This document shows, piece after piece, positions 26,705 to 36,717 of a DNA stretch of 64,000 bases. Every line of letters begins with the position of its first letter. Position 1 is the first letter of the stretch. Source of the stretch: Enterococcus sp. 9D6_DIV0238 (GTDB lineage: Bacteria; Bacillota; Bacilli; Lactobacillales; Enterococcaceae); NCBI RefSeq assembly GCF_002174455.2, contig NZ_CP147246.1, positions 3,229,001-3,293,000 of the forward strand. The letters are read 5' to 3'. A model generated the notes under the pieces. The model did not search any database. It was not told the origin of the DNA and worked only from the letters and a program-made list of their open reading frames with translations. The translations under genes and the position numbers were made by a program.

Positions 26705-26946
26705 TCCCCTCTAAGCTGATCATGGAAAGTCAAAGGACCACAACTAGTTCAGCTAAATCAATCAAAGAACAATAAGTGAGGCTGAAAAAGAAAAATTCAG
26801 AATGAATAACTCTCTGTGATAACTAAGATCACAAAAGACAACGAGGTACCATATTTAAAGTATCAGGTGTCAGATTTTCTACTATCAGATCTGATAATCG
26901 CTATAAATTCTTTTCAATGAGAACAATCCAGAAAGAGGTGGTCATT

Positions 26947-27042
26947 ATGCAAGAAGGTGACATGTGCAGCAAACGAATAAAATCAACTAAATTTAAAAGA
27001 AAAGGAATGAAGCATAATGACAAACCAAAACTATCACTTTGA
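26947..27042 (+). CDS. Possible upstream ORF overlapping metY
   Basis: ATG 26947 follows AGAGGTGG by a good distance and opens a 31-codon frame, rich in Lys and Arg ([20 protein letters not shown]...). It ends at TGA 27040-27042, 26 bases inside metY. It has one Cys and three Met codons. It may be a regulatory leader peptide or only a chance frame. Confidence 0.35.
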   Translation: MQEGDMCSKRIKSTKFKRKGMKHNDKPKLSL

Positions 27043-28297
27043 AACCATCCAAATTCACGGAGGACATACCCCCGATAAAGACACGAACTCTAGAGCGGTA
27101 CCGATCTATCAAACAACCTCCTACACATTTGATGATACGCAAGATGCAGCAGAAAAATTTGCTTTATCAAAAGCGGGCAATATCTATACACGGATCACCA
27201 ATCCGACGACGGCCGTATTAGAAGATCGTTTGAATGAATTAGAAGGTGGTGTGGGTGCTGTAGCTGTTGCTTCAGGCACAGCAGCAATCACCTATGCCAT
27301 TCAAAACCTTGCCAGCAGCGGCGATCATATTGTCTCTGCATCAACTCTTTATGGTGGAACCTTCAATTTGTTTGCCCATACGTTACCTGAATTTGGCATC
27401 ACAACAACTTTTGTTGATCCAGATGAGTTGGCTAATTTTGAGGAAGCGATCAAAGAAAATACGAAAGCGATTTTTGTTGAAACGATCGGAAATCCCAGTA
27501 CGAATGTTGCAGACATTGAAGCAATCGCAGACATTGCTCACAAGTACGAGTTACCGCTGATCGTCGATAATACCTTTGCTACCGCTTATCTAACTCGTCC
27601 GTTTGACTTTGGCGCAGATATCGTCGTTTACTCAGCAACAAAATTCATCGGTGGACATGGTGTTGCTTTAGGCGGTGTGGTGATCGATTCTGGAAAATTC
27701 AATTGGGCGAATGGAAAATTTCCTAAATTGGTCGACCCTGATCCAAGTTATCATGGCTTATCTTATACTGAGGATGTTGGTGCAGCCGCTTTTATTACTC
27801 GTTTACGTGTGTCATTACTGAGAGATACAGGAGCCGCAATTTCGCCCTTCAATAGTTTCTTGCTGATTTTAGGTTTAGAAACACTTTCCTTGAGATTAGA
27901 ACGTCATGTAGAAAATGCCCAAAAAGTCGCGGAATTCTTAGTGAAGCATCCGAAAGTCGATTGGGTCAACTATCCTGGATTGCCTGATAATAAATATCAT
28001 ACCTTAGCTGAAAAGTATTTGCCGAAAGGAGCGGGATCGATTTTTACATTTGGTGTCAAAGGCGGAGCAGAAGCTGGGAAAAACTTGATCAATCATGTGG
28101 AACTATTTTCTTTATTGGCAAATGTCGGTGATGCAAAATCATTGATCATCCATCCAGCATCAACCACACATTCCCAATTAAGCGAAGAAGAACTGAAGGT
28201 CTCAGGAACTTCTCCTGAATTGATTCGCTTATCGATCGGTATCGAGAATGTTGATGACATCTTATCAGACTTAGAACAAGCTTTAGCGAAAATCTAA
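27017..28297 (+). CDS. metY: O-acetylhomoserine aminocarboxypropyltransferase
   Basis: The 426-residue PLP enzyme joins O-acetylhomoserine with sulfide (or a thiol) to make homocysteine for methionine. The PLP-binding Lys is K209 in [10 protein letters not shown]. Other family features are [13 protein letters not shown] near the N-terminus, YTRITNPTT, and ASGTAAI. The length of about 425 is that of MetY, longer than the MetB/MetC class. It stands alone behind a Met T-box, which supports a methionine role. AAAGGAATG provides the ribosome site. Confidence 0.93.
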   Translation: MTNQNYHFETIQIHGGHTPDKDTNSRAVPIYQTTSYTFDDTQDAAEKFALSKAGNIYTRITNPTTAVLEDRLNELEGGVGAVAVASGTAAITYAIQNLASSGDHIVSASTLYGGTFNLFAHTLPEFGITTTFVDPDELANFEEAIKENTKAIFVETIGNPSTNVADIEAIADIAHKYELPLIVDNTFATAYLTRPFDFGADIVVYSATKFIGGHGVALGGVVIDSGKFNWANGKFPKLVDPDPSYHGLSYTEDVGAAAFITRLRVSLLRDTGAAISPFNSFLLILGLETLSLRLERHVENAQKVAEFLVKHPKVDWVNYPGLPDNKYHTLAEKYLPKGAGSIFTFGVKGGAEAGKNLINHVELFSLLANVGDAKSLIIHPASTTHSQLSEEELKVSGTSPELIRLSIGIENVDDILSDLEQALAKI

Positions 28298-28325
28298 ACA
28301 AAAAAGAGGCTGAGACAAAAGTGTT

Positions 28326-28411
28326 TAGCTCCGAGAAATAAGAAGGAATCCACGAAAATTGCTTTTCAAATTTTTGTGAATTTCAGATTATTTCCGAAGG
28401 AGCTACTTTTT
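28326..28411 (+). terminator. Long hairpin terminator after metY
   Basis: An imperfect stem of more than 30 bases joins TAGCTCC (28326-28332) with GGAGCTA (28399-28405), followed by CTTTTTTC. The preceding GAGGCTGAGACAAAA is typical of enterococcal intergenic terminator elements. Confidence 0.75.
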
Positions 28412-28485
28412 TCTCGCCGTTTATTCGTATTTAGAAAGTTGATAAGGTAGAATAATCGATTCTTAAAAAAATTCTCATAAAACTA

Positions 28486-28514
28486 TTGACTTTGATAGAA
28501 AAGTTCTGTATCTT
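28486..28514 (+). promoter_or_regulatory. Promoter of the leu operon leader
   Basis: TTGACT, 17 bases, TATCTT. The position fits a transcript that contains the leader peptide at 28558-28629. Confidence 0.6.
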
Positions 28515-28557
28515 TATGACTATAGTTTGAATTATTCAAAAATTCTGACAATAAAGG

Positions 28558-28629
28558 ATGTTGACGATCATGGACAAACAAATCACAACAATTACATTCT
28601 TATTATTAGTGAAGGACTCATCACACTGA
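28558..28629 (+). CDS. Leu leader peptide for attenuation
   Basis: The frame reads MLTIMDKQITTITFLLLVKD then SSH. Three consecutive Leu codons (TTA TTA TTA) are followed by a short tail, the classical layout of an attenuator leader. Translation may start at ATG 28558 or at ATG 28570. AAAGGA lies directly before the first ATG and about 12 bases before the second. Stalling at the Leu codons when charged tRNA-Leu is low should change folding of the RNA downstream. Confidence 0.7.
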   Translation: MLTIMDKQITTITFLLLVKDSSH

Positions 28630-28737
28630 TCTTTAGAAGCGAGCAAATAAGCTGCTTTTTCAATCAGAAGTTGAGAGTCCTGTTTTCGCATTGCATGAAC
28701 GGGATGACAAGCATCCCATATCGTGGGATGCTTTTTT
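28613..28737 (+). promoter_or_regulatory. leu operon attenuator
   Basis: A first hairpin pairs AGGACTC near 28613 with GAGTCCT near 28676, extended by CTGAT/ATCAG. Its 5' side overlaps the end of the leader peptide. The terminator is AAGCATCCCA (28709-28718) with TGGGATGCTT (28724-28733) and T residues. An alternative pairing that disrupts the terminator is expected but was not worked out. Confidence 0.7.
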
Positions 28738-28747
28738 ATTGCAAATC

Positions 28748-28975
28748 ACAGCGATTGCTTGCAGAGCTGATGTCGCGCAATACTTGGCGAACGAAGAGAG
28801 CGAAGTATCATTCGTAGAAAGACACAGCGACTGCTTGCAGAGCTGATGTCGCGCAATACTTGGCGAGCGGAGAGAGCGAAGTTTCATTCGTACAAAGATA
28901 CAGCGATTGTTTGCAGAGCTGATGATGCGCAATACTTGGCGAATAGAATGAGCGAAGCTTCATACATGAGTAGCC
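28748..28975 (+). repeat. Three tandem 76-bp repeats before leuA
   Basis: Units begin with ACAGCGA at 28748, 28824 and 28900, a strict 76-base period. Each contains TTGCAGAGCTGATG, then GCGCAATACTTGGCGA and GAGCGAAG. The third unit is the most diverged. The core resembles the repeats upstream of metY. No start or ribosome site makes it coding on the + strand; minus-strand frames through it look like chance frames. Confidence 0.85.
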
Positions 28976-29077
28976 CAAGGCAAAAAAGCAAAACAACCAC
29001 ATGATAAGAACGTATCAAACTAAAAAAATACCACTAAAAAAATGAAGAAGTAATTTACCAGAAAGGATGTATGCAAA

Positions 29078-30595
29078 ATGAAACAGATTCAATTCTTCGA
29101 CACAACACTACGGGATGGCGAACAAACGCCAGGTGTAAATTTCAACACAAAAGAAAAAGTCCAAATCGCTAAACAACTGGAAAAATGGGGGATCGATACG
29201 ATCGAAGCCGGCTTTCCGATCGCTTCTGTGGGTGATTTTGAAGCCGTCAAAGCCATTGCAGAAAATGTAGAAAAAATGACGGTTGCTGGGTTAGCTCGTT
29301 GCCAAAAAGCGGATATCGACCGCGCTCATGAAGCCCTTCAACATGCTAAGCATCCGCAAATCCATGTATTCTTAGCGACAAGCCCTGTCCATATGGAATA
29401 TAAGCTGAAAATGACACCTGATGAAGTGATTGCTTCAATCAAAGAACATGTCAGCTATGCTAAAACCAAGTTTGAAAAAGTTCAATTTTCTCCGGAGGAT
29501 GCCACACGAACAGAAAAGGACTTCCTATTAAAAGCAGTTCAAACAGCGATCGATGCTGGTGCCACGATCATCAATGTTCCTGATACAGTTGGTTACTCTA
29601 ATCCTTCCGAATACGGCGCGTTGTTCAAGTTTTTGATCGAGAATATCCAAAGTGATCAAGAAATCATTTTTTCTTCCCACTGTCATGATGACTTAGGAAT
29701 GGCGACAGCCAATGCACTAGCTGCGATCGAAAACGGCGCACGTCGTGTAGAAGGAACAGTGAACGGCATTGGTGAGCGTGCAGGAAATACTGCGCTTGAA
29801 GAAGTAGCCTTGGCTTTGTACATCAGAAAAGACTTTTATCAAGCAGAAAGCAAGATCACATTAAATGAAACGAAACGGACCAGCGATTTGGTCAGCCGTT
29901 TATCTGGTGTAGCTGTACCCAGAAATAAAGCCATTATCGGAGCAAACGCCTATGCACACGAATCAGGGATTCATCAGGACGGCGTGCTAAAAAATCCTGA
30001 TACGTATGAAATCATCACTCCATCATTGGTTGGCGTCAACGAAAACTCATTGCCGCTTGGTAAGTTATCCGGCCGTCATGCCTTTGCCGCTAAAATGGAG
30101 ACATTGGGTTACCAGCTAACAGAGGATGAACTGAAAGATGCCTTCAAACGATTCAAGTCACTCGCTGATAAAAAGAAACAAGTAACAGAAGATGACCTCA
30201 TTGCATTGATGGTCGGTCAAAGCCAAGAATCAAATGACGCTTATCGGCTGGAGCGAGTACAGTTGCAATATGTTTCTGATGGTAATCAAGGGGCAATTGT
30301 TTCCATCGATACAGGGGAAGAAGCAAAAACAGAATCGGCGATCGGCTCAGGAAGTATTCAAGCAATCTACAATTCGATCGATAAAATCTTTGGCCAAAAA
30401 CCTAATTTAAAAGAATACTACATTAAATCAGTCACAGGCGGGGAAGATGCTCAAGCAGAAGTCCATGTGACCTTAGCGGATCAAGAGAATACGCATTATA
30501 ACGGCATCGGTATCGATTTTGACGTACTACAAGCATCGGCAAAAGCGTATGTCAAAGCAAGTGAACAATTTCAAAAAGAAGTGGGGAAAGCATAA
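29078..30595 (+). CDS. leuA: 2-isopropylmalate synthase
   Basis: The 505-residue enzyme joins acetyl-CoA and 2-oxoisovalerate, the first committed step of leucine synthesis. It starts [18 protein letters not shown] (metal and substrate site), has [18 protein letters not shown] with metal-binding His residues, and [12 protein letters not shown]. The C-terminal allosteric domain for Leu feedback is present (residues ~390-505). AGAAAGGATG precedes ATG 29078. It is the first gene of the leuABCD operon. Confidence 0.96.
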   Translation: MKQIQFFDTTLRDGEQTPGVNFNTKEKVQIAKQLEKWGIDTIEAGFPIASVGDFEAVKAIAENVEKMTVAGLARCQKADIDRAHEALQHAKHPQIHVFLATSPVHMEYKLKMTPDEVIASIKEHVSYAKTKFEKVQFSPEDATRTEKDFLLKAVQTAIDAGATIINVPDTVGYSNPSEYGALFKFLIENIQSDQEIIFSSHCHDDLGMATANALAAIENGARRVEGTVNGIGERAGNTALEEVALALYIRKDFYQAESKITLNETKRTSDLVSRLSGVAVPRNKAIIGANAYAHESGIHQDGVLKNPDTYEIITPSLVGVNENSLPLGKLSGRHAFAAKMETLGYQLTEDELKDAFKRFKSLADKKKQVTEDDLIALMVGQSQESNDAYRLERVQLQYVSDGNQGAIVSIDTGEEAKTESAIGSGSIQAIYNSIDKIFGQKPNLKEYYIKSVTGGEDAQAEVHVTLADQENTHYNGIGIDFDVLQASAKAYVKASEQFQKEVGKA

Positions 30596-31641
30596 TGAGT
30601 AAAAAAATCATTGCCTTGCCGGGAGACGGCATTGGCGCAGAAATCATGGATAGTGCTTTAACGATTTTAGAGGAGATCATGGTTCAAGATAACTTAGAAT
30701 TTGATATCGAGCGTTTTGCTTTTGGCGGCGCTGGAATCGATCAAAAAGGGGATCCTCTGCCTGAAGAAACGCTGGAAGCCTGTAAAAAAGCAGATGCGAT
30801 TTTACTTGGTGCGATCGGCGGACCGAAATGGGACAACGCTCCAAAACGTCCAGAACAAGGGTTACTGGCGTTAAGAAAAGCGTTAGGACTATTTGCCAAT
30901 ATTCGTCCAATTTCTGTGCCAGATGCAGTGGTTCATTTATCTCCATTAAAAGAAGAAAATGTTCGCGGCGTCGACTTTGTTGTCGTACGTGAGTTGACAG
31001 GCGGTATCTATTTTGGCGAAAAACAATTAGGTGACACAGAAGCATCAGATCTTTGTACTTACTCAAAGGCAGAGATCCAAAGAATCATCCGCAAAGCCTT
31101 TGAAATCGCTCGTACAAGAAACAAAAAAGTAACTTCTGTTGATAAAGCCAATGTACTATCTACGAGTAAATTGTGGCGTCACACAGCGGAAGAAGTAGCA
31201 GCAGAATTTCCGGATTGCACGTTGGAGCATCAGCTTGTCGACTCTGCGGCGATGGTCATGATCCAAAGACCAAAACAATTTGATGTGATCGTGACAGAGA
31301 ATCTGTTTGGCGATATTTTAAGTGATGAAGCGTCAGTCATTCCTGGTTCACTAGGAATGATGCCAAGTGCTAGTCATAGTGAAACGGGTCCATCATTATA
31401 TGAACCGATTCACGGATCAGCGCCAGATATTGCCAATCAAAATAAAGCCAATCCGATGTCGATGATTTTATCTGCGGCGATGATGCTTCGTCAGTCATTT
31501 GGGTTAGAACGATCAGCACAAAAAATCGAAGCTGCTTGTGACCGTGTCATGAATCAAGGGATTTTAACAACAGATCTTGGCGGTAAAGCGACTACGACTG
31601 AATTTACAGAAGCGGTATTAACAGAATTGAGAGGTGCTTAA
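30595..31641 (+). CDS. leuB: 3-isopropylmalate dehydrogenase
   Basis: The 348-residue NAD enzyme oxidises and decarboxylates 3-isopropylmalate. Motifs seen are [11 protein letters not shown] at the N-terminus, [40 protein letters not shown] and the NAD site [12 protein letters not shown]. Its ATG shares one base with the leuA stop (TAATG), showing tight coupling. Confidence 0.97.
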   Translation: MSKKIIALPGDGIGAEIMDSALTILEEIMVQDNLEFDIERFAFGGAGIDQKGDPLPEETLEACKKADAILLGAIGGPKWDNAPKRPEQGLLALRKALGLFANIRPISVPDAVVHLSPLKEENVRGVDFVVVRELTGGIYFGEKQLGDTEASDLCTYSKAEIQRIIRKAFEIARTRNKKVTSVDKANVLSTSKLWRHTAEEVAAEFPDCTLEHQLVDSAAMVMIQRPKQFDVIVTENLFGDILSDEASVIPGSLGMMPSASHSETGPSLYEPIHGSAPDIANQNKANPMSMILSAAMMLRQSFGLERSAQKIEAACDRVMNQGILTTDLGGKATTTEFTEAVLTELRGA

Positions 31642-31642
31642 T

Positions 31643-33019
31643 ATGGGAAAAACATTATTTGATAAGCTTTGGGAACAACATGTGGTCAGCGGGAAAGAAG
31701 GCGAACCGCAGCTGCTTTATATCAATCTTCATTTGATTCATGAAGTGACGTCGCCGCAAGCATTTGAAGGATTGAGAGAAGCGGGGCGGAAAGTCCGTCG
31801 ACCAGATCGCACATTTGCTACGATGGATCATAATGTTCCAACAAAAGATATCTTCAATATCACAGACCTAGTAGCAAAAAAACAAATCGAAGCACTTCAA
31901 AAAAACTGTGACGAATTCGGCATCACGCTATGTGATAACGGCAGCGACCGTCAAGGGATCGTTCATATGGTCGGTCCGGAAACTGGCTTGACTCAGCCGG
32001 GAAAAACAATTGTTTGTGGTGATTCTCATACCGCAACACACGGTGCTTTTGGTGCATTAGCTTTTGGGATCGGGACAAGTGAAGTCGAACATGTTTTTGC
32101 CACACAATGTATTTGGCAAAACAAGCCCAAATCGATGGGCGTGAAAATCACAGGGAAATTAGCAAAAGGCGTGTATGCAAAAGATATCATCCTAGCGTTG
32201 ATCGCAAAATACGGAGTTGATTTCGGTGTCGGCTATGCTGTTGAATTCTATGGTGAAACGATCGAAAGCCTGACAATGGAAGAACGAATGACGATTTGTA
32301 ACATGGCGATCGAAGGTGGTGCGAAAATGGGGATGATGGCGCCGGATGAAAAAACCTTTGAGTACGTGCGCGGTAGAGAATATGCGCCGGAAGATATGGA
32401 AGCAGCGATCGCGGATTGGAAAAAACTACCAAGCGATCCTGATGCTGTATACGATGTGGATCTAGAATTGAATGCAGATGAGCTTGTGCCATATATTACT
32501 TGGGGCACAAACCCGGAAATGGGCATTCCAGTTACAGGAACTTTCCCAGAAATCAAAGATATGAATGATGAACGTGCTTATAATTATATGGATCTTAAAC
32601 CGGGACAACGCCCATCTGATATTGAGATCGGCTATGTCTTTATCGGATCTTGTACGAATGGTCGACTATCTGATTTGGAAGAGGCTGCTCGAATCGTCAA
32701 AGGTAAAAAAGTCAAAGAGGGGATCACAGCAATCGTGGTACCAGGGTCCAGACCTGTTCGAAAAGCGGCAGAAAAAATCGGTTTGGATAAAATTTTCACA
32801 GAAGCCGGCTTTGAATGGCGTGAACCAGGCTGTTCAATGTGTTTGGGCATGAATCCTGATCAAGTACCAGCAGGTGTTCACTGTGCTTCCACTTCAAACC
32901 GAAACTTTGAAGGCCGTCAAGGAAAAGGGGCTAGAACGCATCTTTGCAGCCCCGCAATGGCCGCAACAGCTGCACTTGAAGGAACATTTGTCGATATTCG
33001 AAAGGAGCTTGGTGCATAA
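31643..33019 (+). CDS. leuC: 3-isopropylmalate dehydratase large subunit
   Basis: LeuC of 458 residues, with LeuD, isomerises 2- to 3-isopropylmalate. The [4Fe-4S] ligands are visible in IGSCTNGR and [10 protein letters not shown]; other motifs are [21 protein letters not shown] and the [11 protein letters not shown] region. ATG 31643 follows GAGAGGTG; the in-frame GTG at 31634 lies inside leuB and is less likely. Confidence 0.97.
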   Translation: MGKTLFDKLWEQHVVSGKEGEPQLLYINLHLIHEVTSPQAFEGLREAGRKVRRPDRTFATMDHNVPTKDIFNITDLVAKKQIEALQKNCDEFGITLCDNGSDRQGIVHMVGPETGLTQPGKTIVCGDSHTATHGAFGALAFGIGTSEVEHVFATQCIWQNKPKSMGVKITGKLAKGVYAKDIILALIAKYGVDFGVGYAVEFYGETIESLTMEERMTICNMAIEGGAKMGMMAPDEKTFEYVRGREYAPEDMEAAIADWKKLPSDPDAVYDVDLELNADELVPYITWGTNPEMGIPVTGTFPEIKDMNDERAYNYMDLKPGQRPSDIEIGYVFIGSCTNGRLSDLEEAARIVKGKKVKEGITAIVVPGSRPVRKAAEKIGLDKIFTEAGFEWREPGCSMCLGMNPDQVPAGVHCASTSNRNFEGRQGKGARTHLCSPAMAATAALEGTFVDIRKELGA

Positions 33020-33606
33020 TGGAGGCATTTACACAACATACAGGAACCACGGTTCCGCTGATGAATGATAATATCGATACGGATCAGATCATTCCAAAAT
33101 CATTTCTGAAACGCATCGAAAAAACAGGATTTGGGGAATTTTTATTTGATGAATGGCGTTATTTGCCAGATCGTACACCAAATCCTGACTTTACCTTAAA
33201 CGAACCGCAATATAAAGAAGCAACGATTCTGATCTCCGGCGATAACTTTGGTTCAGGATCATCTCGAGAACACGCGGCTTGGGCATTAGCAGATTATGGT
33301 TTTAGAGCGATCATCGCCGGAAGCTTTAGCGATATCTTTTATATGAATGCGACTAAAAACGGCTTACTGCCGATCGTTTTAAAGCGGGAAGAATTAACAG
33401 CTTTGGCACAGCTCAAAGCAGATGAAACGATCACGATCGATCTGCCGAACCAGCAACTCATAGCACCTAATGCGACGTATACATTTGAGATCGATGGCAC
33501 ATGGAAGCACAAGCTGGTGAATGGCTTGGATGATATTGCCATTAGCTTGGGCCATGCTGACGAAATCACTGCTTATGAAGCGAAAATTCCTGCTTATTGG
33601 CAGTAA
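33019..33606 (+). CDS. leuD: 3-isopropylmalate dehydratase small subunit
   Basis: The 195-residue swivelling subunit has [13 protein letters not shown] near the N-terminus and [17 protein letters not shown] in the centre, both standard for LeuD. It begins one base inside the leuC stop. The length is normal. A methyltransferase gene follows 28 bases later on the same strand. Confidence 0.96.
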   Translation: MEAFTQHTGTTVPLMNDNIDTDQIIPKSFLKRIEKTGFGEFLFDEWRYLPDRTPNPDFTLNEPQYKEATILISGDNFGSGSSREHAAWALADYGFRAIIAGSFSDIFYMNATKNGLLPIVLKREELTALAQLKADETITIDLPNQQLIAPNATYTFEIDGTWKHKLVNGLDDIAISLGHADEITAYEAKIPAYWQ

Positions 33607-33634
33607 GTACATCGGTAGAGAAAAGAGGGGACAG

Positions 33635-34399
33635 ATGGACTGGGATGCAAAAAAATACAATACCACGCATGATTTTATCTTTAAATACGGTGCTGGTTTA
33701 TTAGAATTATTACCTAAGGAGCCAAAACGAGTGATCGATATTGGCAGCGGTACAGGAGAATTGACTAAGCAAATTGCTGCATTAGGTCACAGCGTAACAG
33801 GCATTGAACGATCCGAAGCAATGATCACGCAAGCGACGAATAAATTTCCAGAGTTGTCATTTATAAAGGGAGATATTTTAGATCCTGTGACAGGATTTGA
33901 CTCTTATGACATTGCTTTTTCAAACGCTGTTTTTCATTGGATTCCAGATCAAGATCGTTTGCTTCAAAATATTCATCAGCTATTGGTTGATGGTGGTGAG
34001 TTGATTTGTGAATTTGGTGCGGTTGGCAATGTTCAAGCCATTCGAGATGCTTTTCGTGAAGAGTTAGCTGCGTATGAGATTTCTTTAGAGGAACCGTTTT
34101 GCTTTACTTCATCCGAAGACTATCAAAAATTACTTGAAAAAAACCATTTTGATCGCATCGAAATTTTAGAATATGAGCGACCTACACCATTAAAAGAAGG
34201 TGCTTTTGGGTTACGTCAATGGATGGAACAATTTTATCCGAACGAGTTAGCAGAACTGACCCTAGAACAAAAAGAAATAGTTCTCGAAAACATGGATCAG
34301 AAGTTAAAACCTGTTTTATGGAAAGAAGATCATTGGGAAGCCGATTACCGCAGATTGAGAATCCACGCAGTTAAACGAGCAGAAAAAAGAAGCAAATAA
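33635..34399 (+). CDS. SAM-dependent methyltransferase (trans-aconitate methyltransferase-like)
   Basis: The 254-residue class I methyltransferase carries the SAM motif VIDIGSGTGELTKQIA at about residue 30, then GIERSEAMITQA and SNAVFHWIPDQDRLL. This pattern, with the HWIPDQ region, resembles trans-aconitate methyltransferases (Tam). ATG 33635 follows GAGGGG; a longer open frame starting inside leuD is rejected. Its place after leuCD invites the idea that it detoxifies an inhibitory acid by-product of aconitase-like chemistry (inference). Confidence 0.8.
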   Translation: MDWDAKKYNTTHDFIFKYGAGLLELLPKEPKRVIDIGSGTGELTKQIAALGHSVTGIERSEAMITQATNKFPELSFIKGDILDPVTGFDSYDIAFSNAVFHWIPDQDRLLQNIHQLLVDGGELICEFGAVGNVQAIRDAFREELAAYEISLEEPFCFTSSEDYQKLLEKNHFDRIEILEYERPTPLKEGAFGLRQWMEQFYPNELAELTLEQKEIVLENMDQKLKPVLWKEDHWEADYRRLRIHAVKRAEKRSK

Positions 34400-34403
34400 G
34401 TAA

Positions 34404-34438
34404 AAGAAGGACTATTGATTTTCAGTAGTTCTTTTTTT
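34404..34438 (+). terminator. Terminator of the leu operon
   Basis: GGACTATTG pairs imperfectly with CAGTAGTTC, followed by TTTTTTT. Confidence 0.7.
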
Positions 34439-34531
34439 GTCTCATCTTTTAAATGACAGATTGAATAAATGTGCTAAACTAGCAATAGAAACAAAAAAAG
34501 AAAAGTTGGAAAGACAGGAGTGTTTTGGGGA

Positions 34532-35812
34532 ATGAAGAAGAAAGTTTTGGGGATCTCGATCGGTGTAGTCGTGGTGATTCTTGCGATCATCGGTGCAGTT
34601 TTACTTCAAAAGCAAGCAAGTGAAAAGAAAAAAATCACCGCCGCGCAAAATGAAATCGCAGCCATCGAAAAAACAACAGCAAAAGATGGTGAGTTATCGA
34701 AAGATGTTGCAGCACTTTACGAGGACAAACAAGAATTTCTAAACAAAGAAATCAAACCTGCAACGATCAAAGAAACGAAAGAAAAGTTGTTAAAGAAACA
34801 AACAGAAATTGAAAAAATCAAACGTGAATACGGCAAGAAAGTCACAGCCGACAAAGCTGAAACAAATATTCAAGTGCTACAGAAAAAAACAGCTTTAGCC
34901 AATGATAAATTAGAGATACAAACAAAGACAAATGAACTATTCAGCTCAAAAGAACCAGCGCTGAAAGGCGATAACGTCAAAGATCAATTACCGATCACAG
35001 TCGATTTGAAGAAAGAAAAAATCACCACAGTCACAGATGAGCTCAAAGACAACAAGGAGCTAAAAGGAAAATGGCAAGAAGCAATTGAATCGATTCTAAA
35101 AAATGCGACGGAACAAGTCGATCAAGTTGAAAAAATCAAAAAATTACTCAACGAGTCATTTGATGGAAATGTGCCTAAAGAAACCGTTCAGAAAAGCAAC
35201 TATGATACTTTAAACAAAGAAATCGAAAAGGTTAAAAACGAAGAGCTGAAAACGACCTTTACAGCCAAATTGATTTTAATGAAAGCGATGATCGACACGC
35301 AAGGACAAATCAATGCATTGACGCAGCAGCAAAAAGCGGCAGAGCAAGAAGTCAATAACGCACTAGAAAAAGCCAAAGCAGATGCCAATAAAGCGGTAGA
35401 ACAAGCAACAGGTGATGATAAAATGCTTCTGGGTTATTCAGATGACCAGATCGAATATGCTCGTGTGTGGTTGACATTGATCGGCGTGAAACCATCGGAG
35501 CTGCATGCAAAGGTGATTCCTGCGGGAACACCACTCAATCCATACGATGCAGGTAGTGTGACATATCCAACGGATGCTATTATGCTTTATGGTGGTTATA
35601 GTGCTGAAGGACAGATCGTTTATACAAGTAACCGAAATGGGACGATCAATGTATATCCAGTACCAAGCCATTGGCAAATTGGTGCAGAGGTTGCGAATGA
35701 TCCGGAAAAAGTGAGAGCATTGACACAAGGAATTTTAGATCAAGCGAGAGTCGTTAGTGTAGATGTAGGAAATCCGCGGGATGTAGTGGATTTGATTAGG
35801 GTTCAAAAATAA
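34532..35812 (+). CDS. Membrane-anchored coiled-coil protein of unknown function
   Basis: The 426-residue protein has one N-terminal membrane helix (GISIGVVVVILAIIGAVLL) with no lipobox or cleavage motif. A long Lys/Glu-rich coiled-coil region follows (residues ~35-290). A distinct C-terminal domain contains LLGYSDDQIEYARVWLTLIG and IMLYGGYSAEGQIVYTSNRNG. The C-terminal domain should lie outside the cell. I do not recognise a function. ATG 34532 is preferred over GTG 34520, but the spacing from AGGAG is long, so the start is uncertain. Confidence 0.72.
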   Translation: MKKKVLGISIGVVVVILAIIGAVLLQKQASEKKKITAAQNEIAAIEKTTAKDGELSKDVAALYEDKQEFLNKEIKPATIKETKEKLLKKQTEIEKIKREYGKKVTADKAETNIQVLQKKTALANDKLEIQTKTNELFSSKEPALKGDNVKDQLPITVDLKKEKITTVTDELKDNKELKGKWQEAIESILKNATEQVDQVEKIKKLLNESFDGNVPKETVQKSNYDTLNKEIEKVKNEELKTTFTAKLILMKAMIDTQGQINALTQQQKAAEQEVNNALEKAKADANKAVEQATGDDKMLLGYSDDQIEYARVWLTLIGVKPSELHAKVIPAGTPLNPYDAGSVTYPTDAIMLYGGYSAEGQIVYTSNRNGTINVYPVPSHWQIGAEVANDPEKVRALTQGILDQARVVSVDVGNPRDVVDLIRVQK

Positions 35813-35823
35813 AATAGTTATGG

Positions 35824-35873
35824 AAACAGGTGATTTGGAAAATGGTTATTTTCTGGATTGCCTGTTTTTGTAT
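35824..35873 (+). terminator. Terminator after the coiled-coil gene
   Basis: AACAGG at 35824 pairs with CCTGTT near 35863, with an inner AAAAT/ATTTT pair, then TTTTGT. Confidence 0.7.
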
Positions 35874-36054
35874 GAAACGATAAAGTGAAATTAGTAAGAA
35901 ATAAAAGTTTTTTATAAACATCATTTGATCAATTAGACAGAACATTTGAAAAATATATATTTACACAGAGTTAGTTTCGAATTACAATTAGGGAGATAAG
36001 TAATTATTGAGATTTCTAATACTATTTTATAAATAATTAAAAGAGGTGGCCAAA

Positions 36055-36330
36055 ATGACGATTGAAGCAATTAGCTCAGATGTAGGTGTGGCATCAAATT
36101 ACATAGATCCAATTTCAAGTGCCAAAGACTCCTCATTGCAAACAACTGTCCATTCATCTACGATTAGCTTTTCTAATCTTTCTGTTTGCGAGAAAGTAAA
36201 AAGTACTAATGGCAAATCAATAACAAGTACTAGTCAATATGGCAGTGCATTGGCTAAAGACTTAGCTAATTTTACGATGATTGCTACTACTTTTGCTGAA
36301 AAAGATGCACAAATTGCAAATGGAGGGTAG
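36055..36330 (+). CDS. LXG partner protein, DUF3130 type
   Basis: The 91-residue helical protein has features of the DUF3130/TIGR04197 family (YxiC/YwqI-like), small WXG100-like chaperone partners of LXG toxins. It contains QTTVHSSTISFSNL and ends DLANFTMIATTFAEKDAQIA, typical of the family C-terminus. ATG 36055 follows AGAGGTGG. It is the first gene of a three-gene module with a DUF3958-like gene and the LXG gene, as in streptococcal LapA1-LapA2-TelA loci. Confidence 0.75.
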   Translation: MTIEAISSDVGVASNYIDPISSAKDSSLQTTVHSSTISFSNLSVCEKVKSTNGKSITSTSQYGSALAKDLANFTMIATTFAEKDAQIANGG

Positions 36331-36333
36331 AAA

Positions 36334-36702
36334 ATGTCAGAAGAGAAAAAGAAAGATTCTTTGGATGAAATGATTATGCTTAATCGAGAATTACAAACTG
36401 TCACAGATGAGTTAGATAAAAATAAAAAGCAAATTGAAAAACTTGAAGAAGCGGACGATATCACCCAACAAATTTATAAAGAAAACACAGATATTTTAGA
36501 TGAGTTGGCTTACTACTGGAAAGGTGACAAAGCAAATCGTTTTCTTTATACGGCTTATGAAGAAAATGAGTATGATCATAAACGAGCGATGAACGCATTG
36601 GATAAAGCTCAATATGAATTAGAGCAAGAACAAAAATCATTAGTCAAAAAAGAGGAGAATCTGGTAGATAAACAAATAAAGCTACGACAAGAGAGCAGTT
36701 AA
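36334..36702 (+). CDS. LXG partner protein, DUF3958 type
   Basis: The 122-residue protein is a nearly continuous coiled coil, from NRELQTVTDELDKNKKQIEK to EQEQKSLVKKEENLVDKQ, the pattern of the second small partner (Lap2, DUF3958) of LXG toxins. It begins three bases after the previous stop, with GGAGGG in front. The partners are thought to form a complex with the LXG domain for type VII secretion. Confidence 0.72.
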   Translation: MSEEKKKDSLDEMIMLNRELQTVTDELDKNKKQIEKLEEADDITQQIYKENTDILDELAYYWKGDKANRFLYTAYEENEYDHKRAMNALDKAQYELEQEQKSLVKKEENLVDKQIKLRQESS

Positions 36703-36717
36703 AAGGAGGTTATATTA

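Noticed and set aside
26493..28975. CRISPR array
   Set aside because: The repeats are too long, too few and too diverged, with no regular unique spacers and no cas genes nearby.
28660..29002. Two overlapping minus-strand frames through the leuA repeats
   Set aside because: They arise from the 76-bp tandem repeats, have no ribosome site and do not resemble a protein beyond the repeat.
33521..33634. Extended N-terminus of the methyltransferase inside leuD
   Set aside because: ATG 33635 has a strong GAGGGG site and gives the usual family start; the upstream part is leuD read in another frame.
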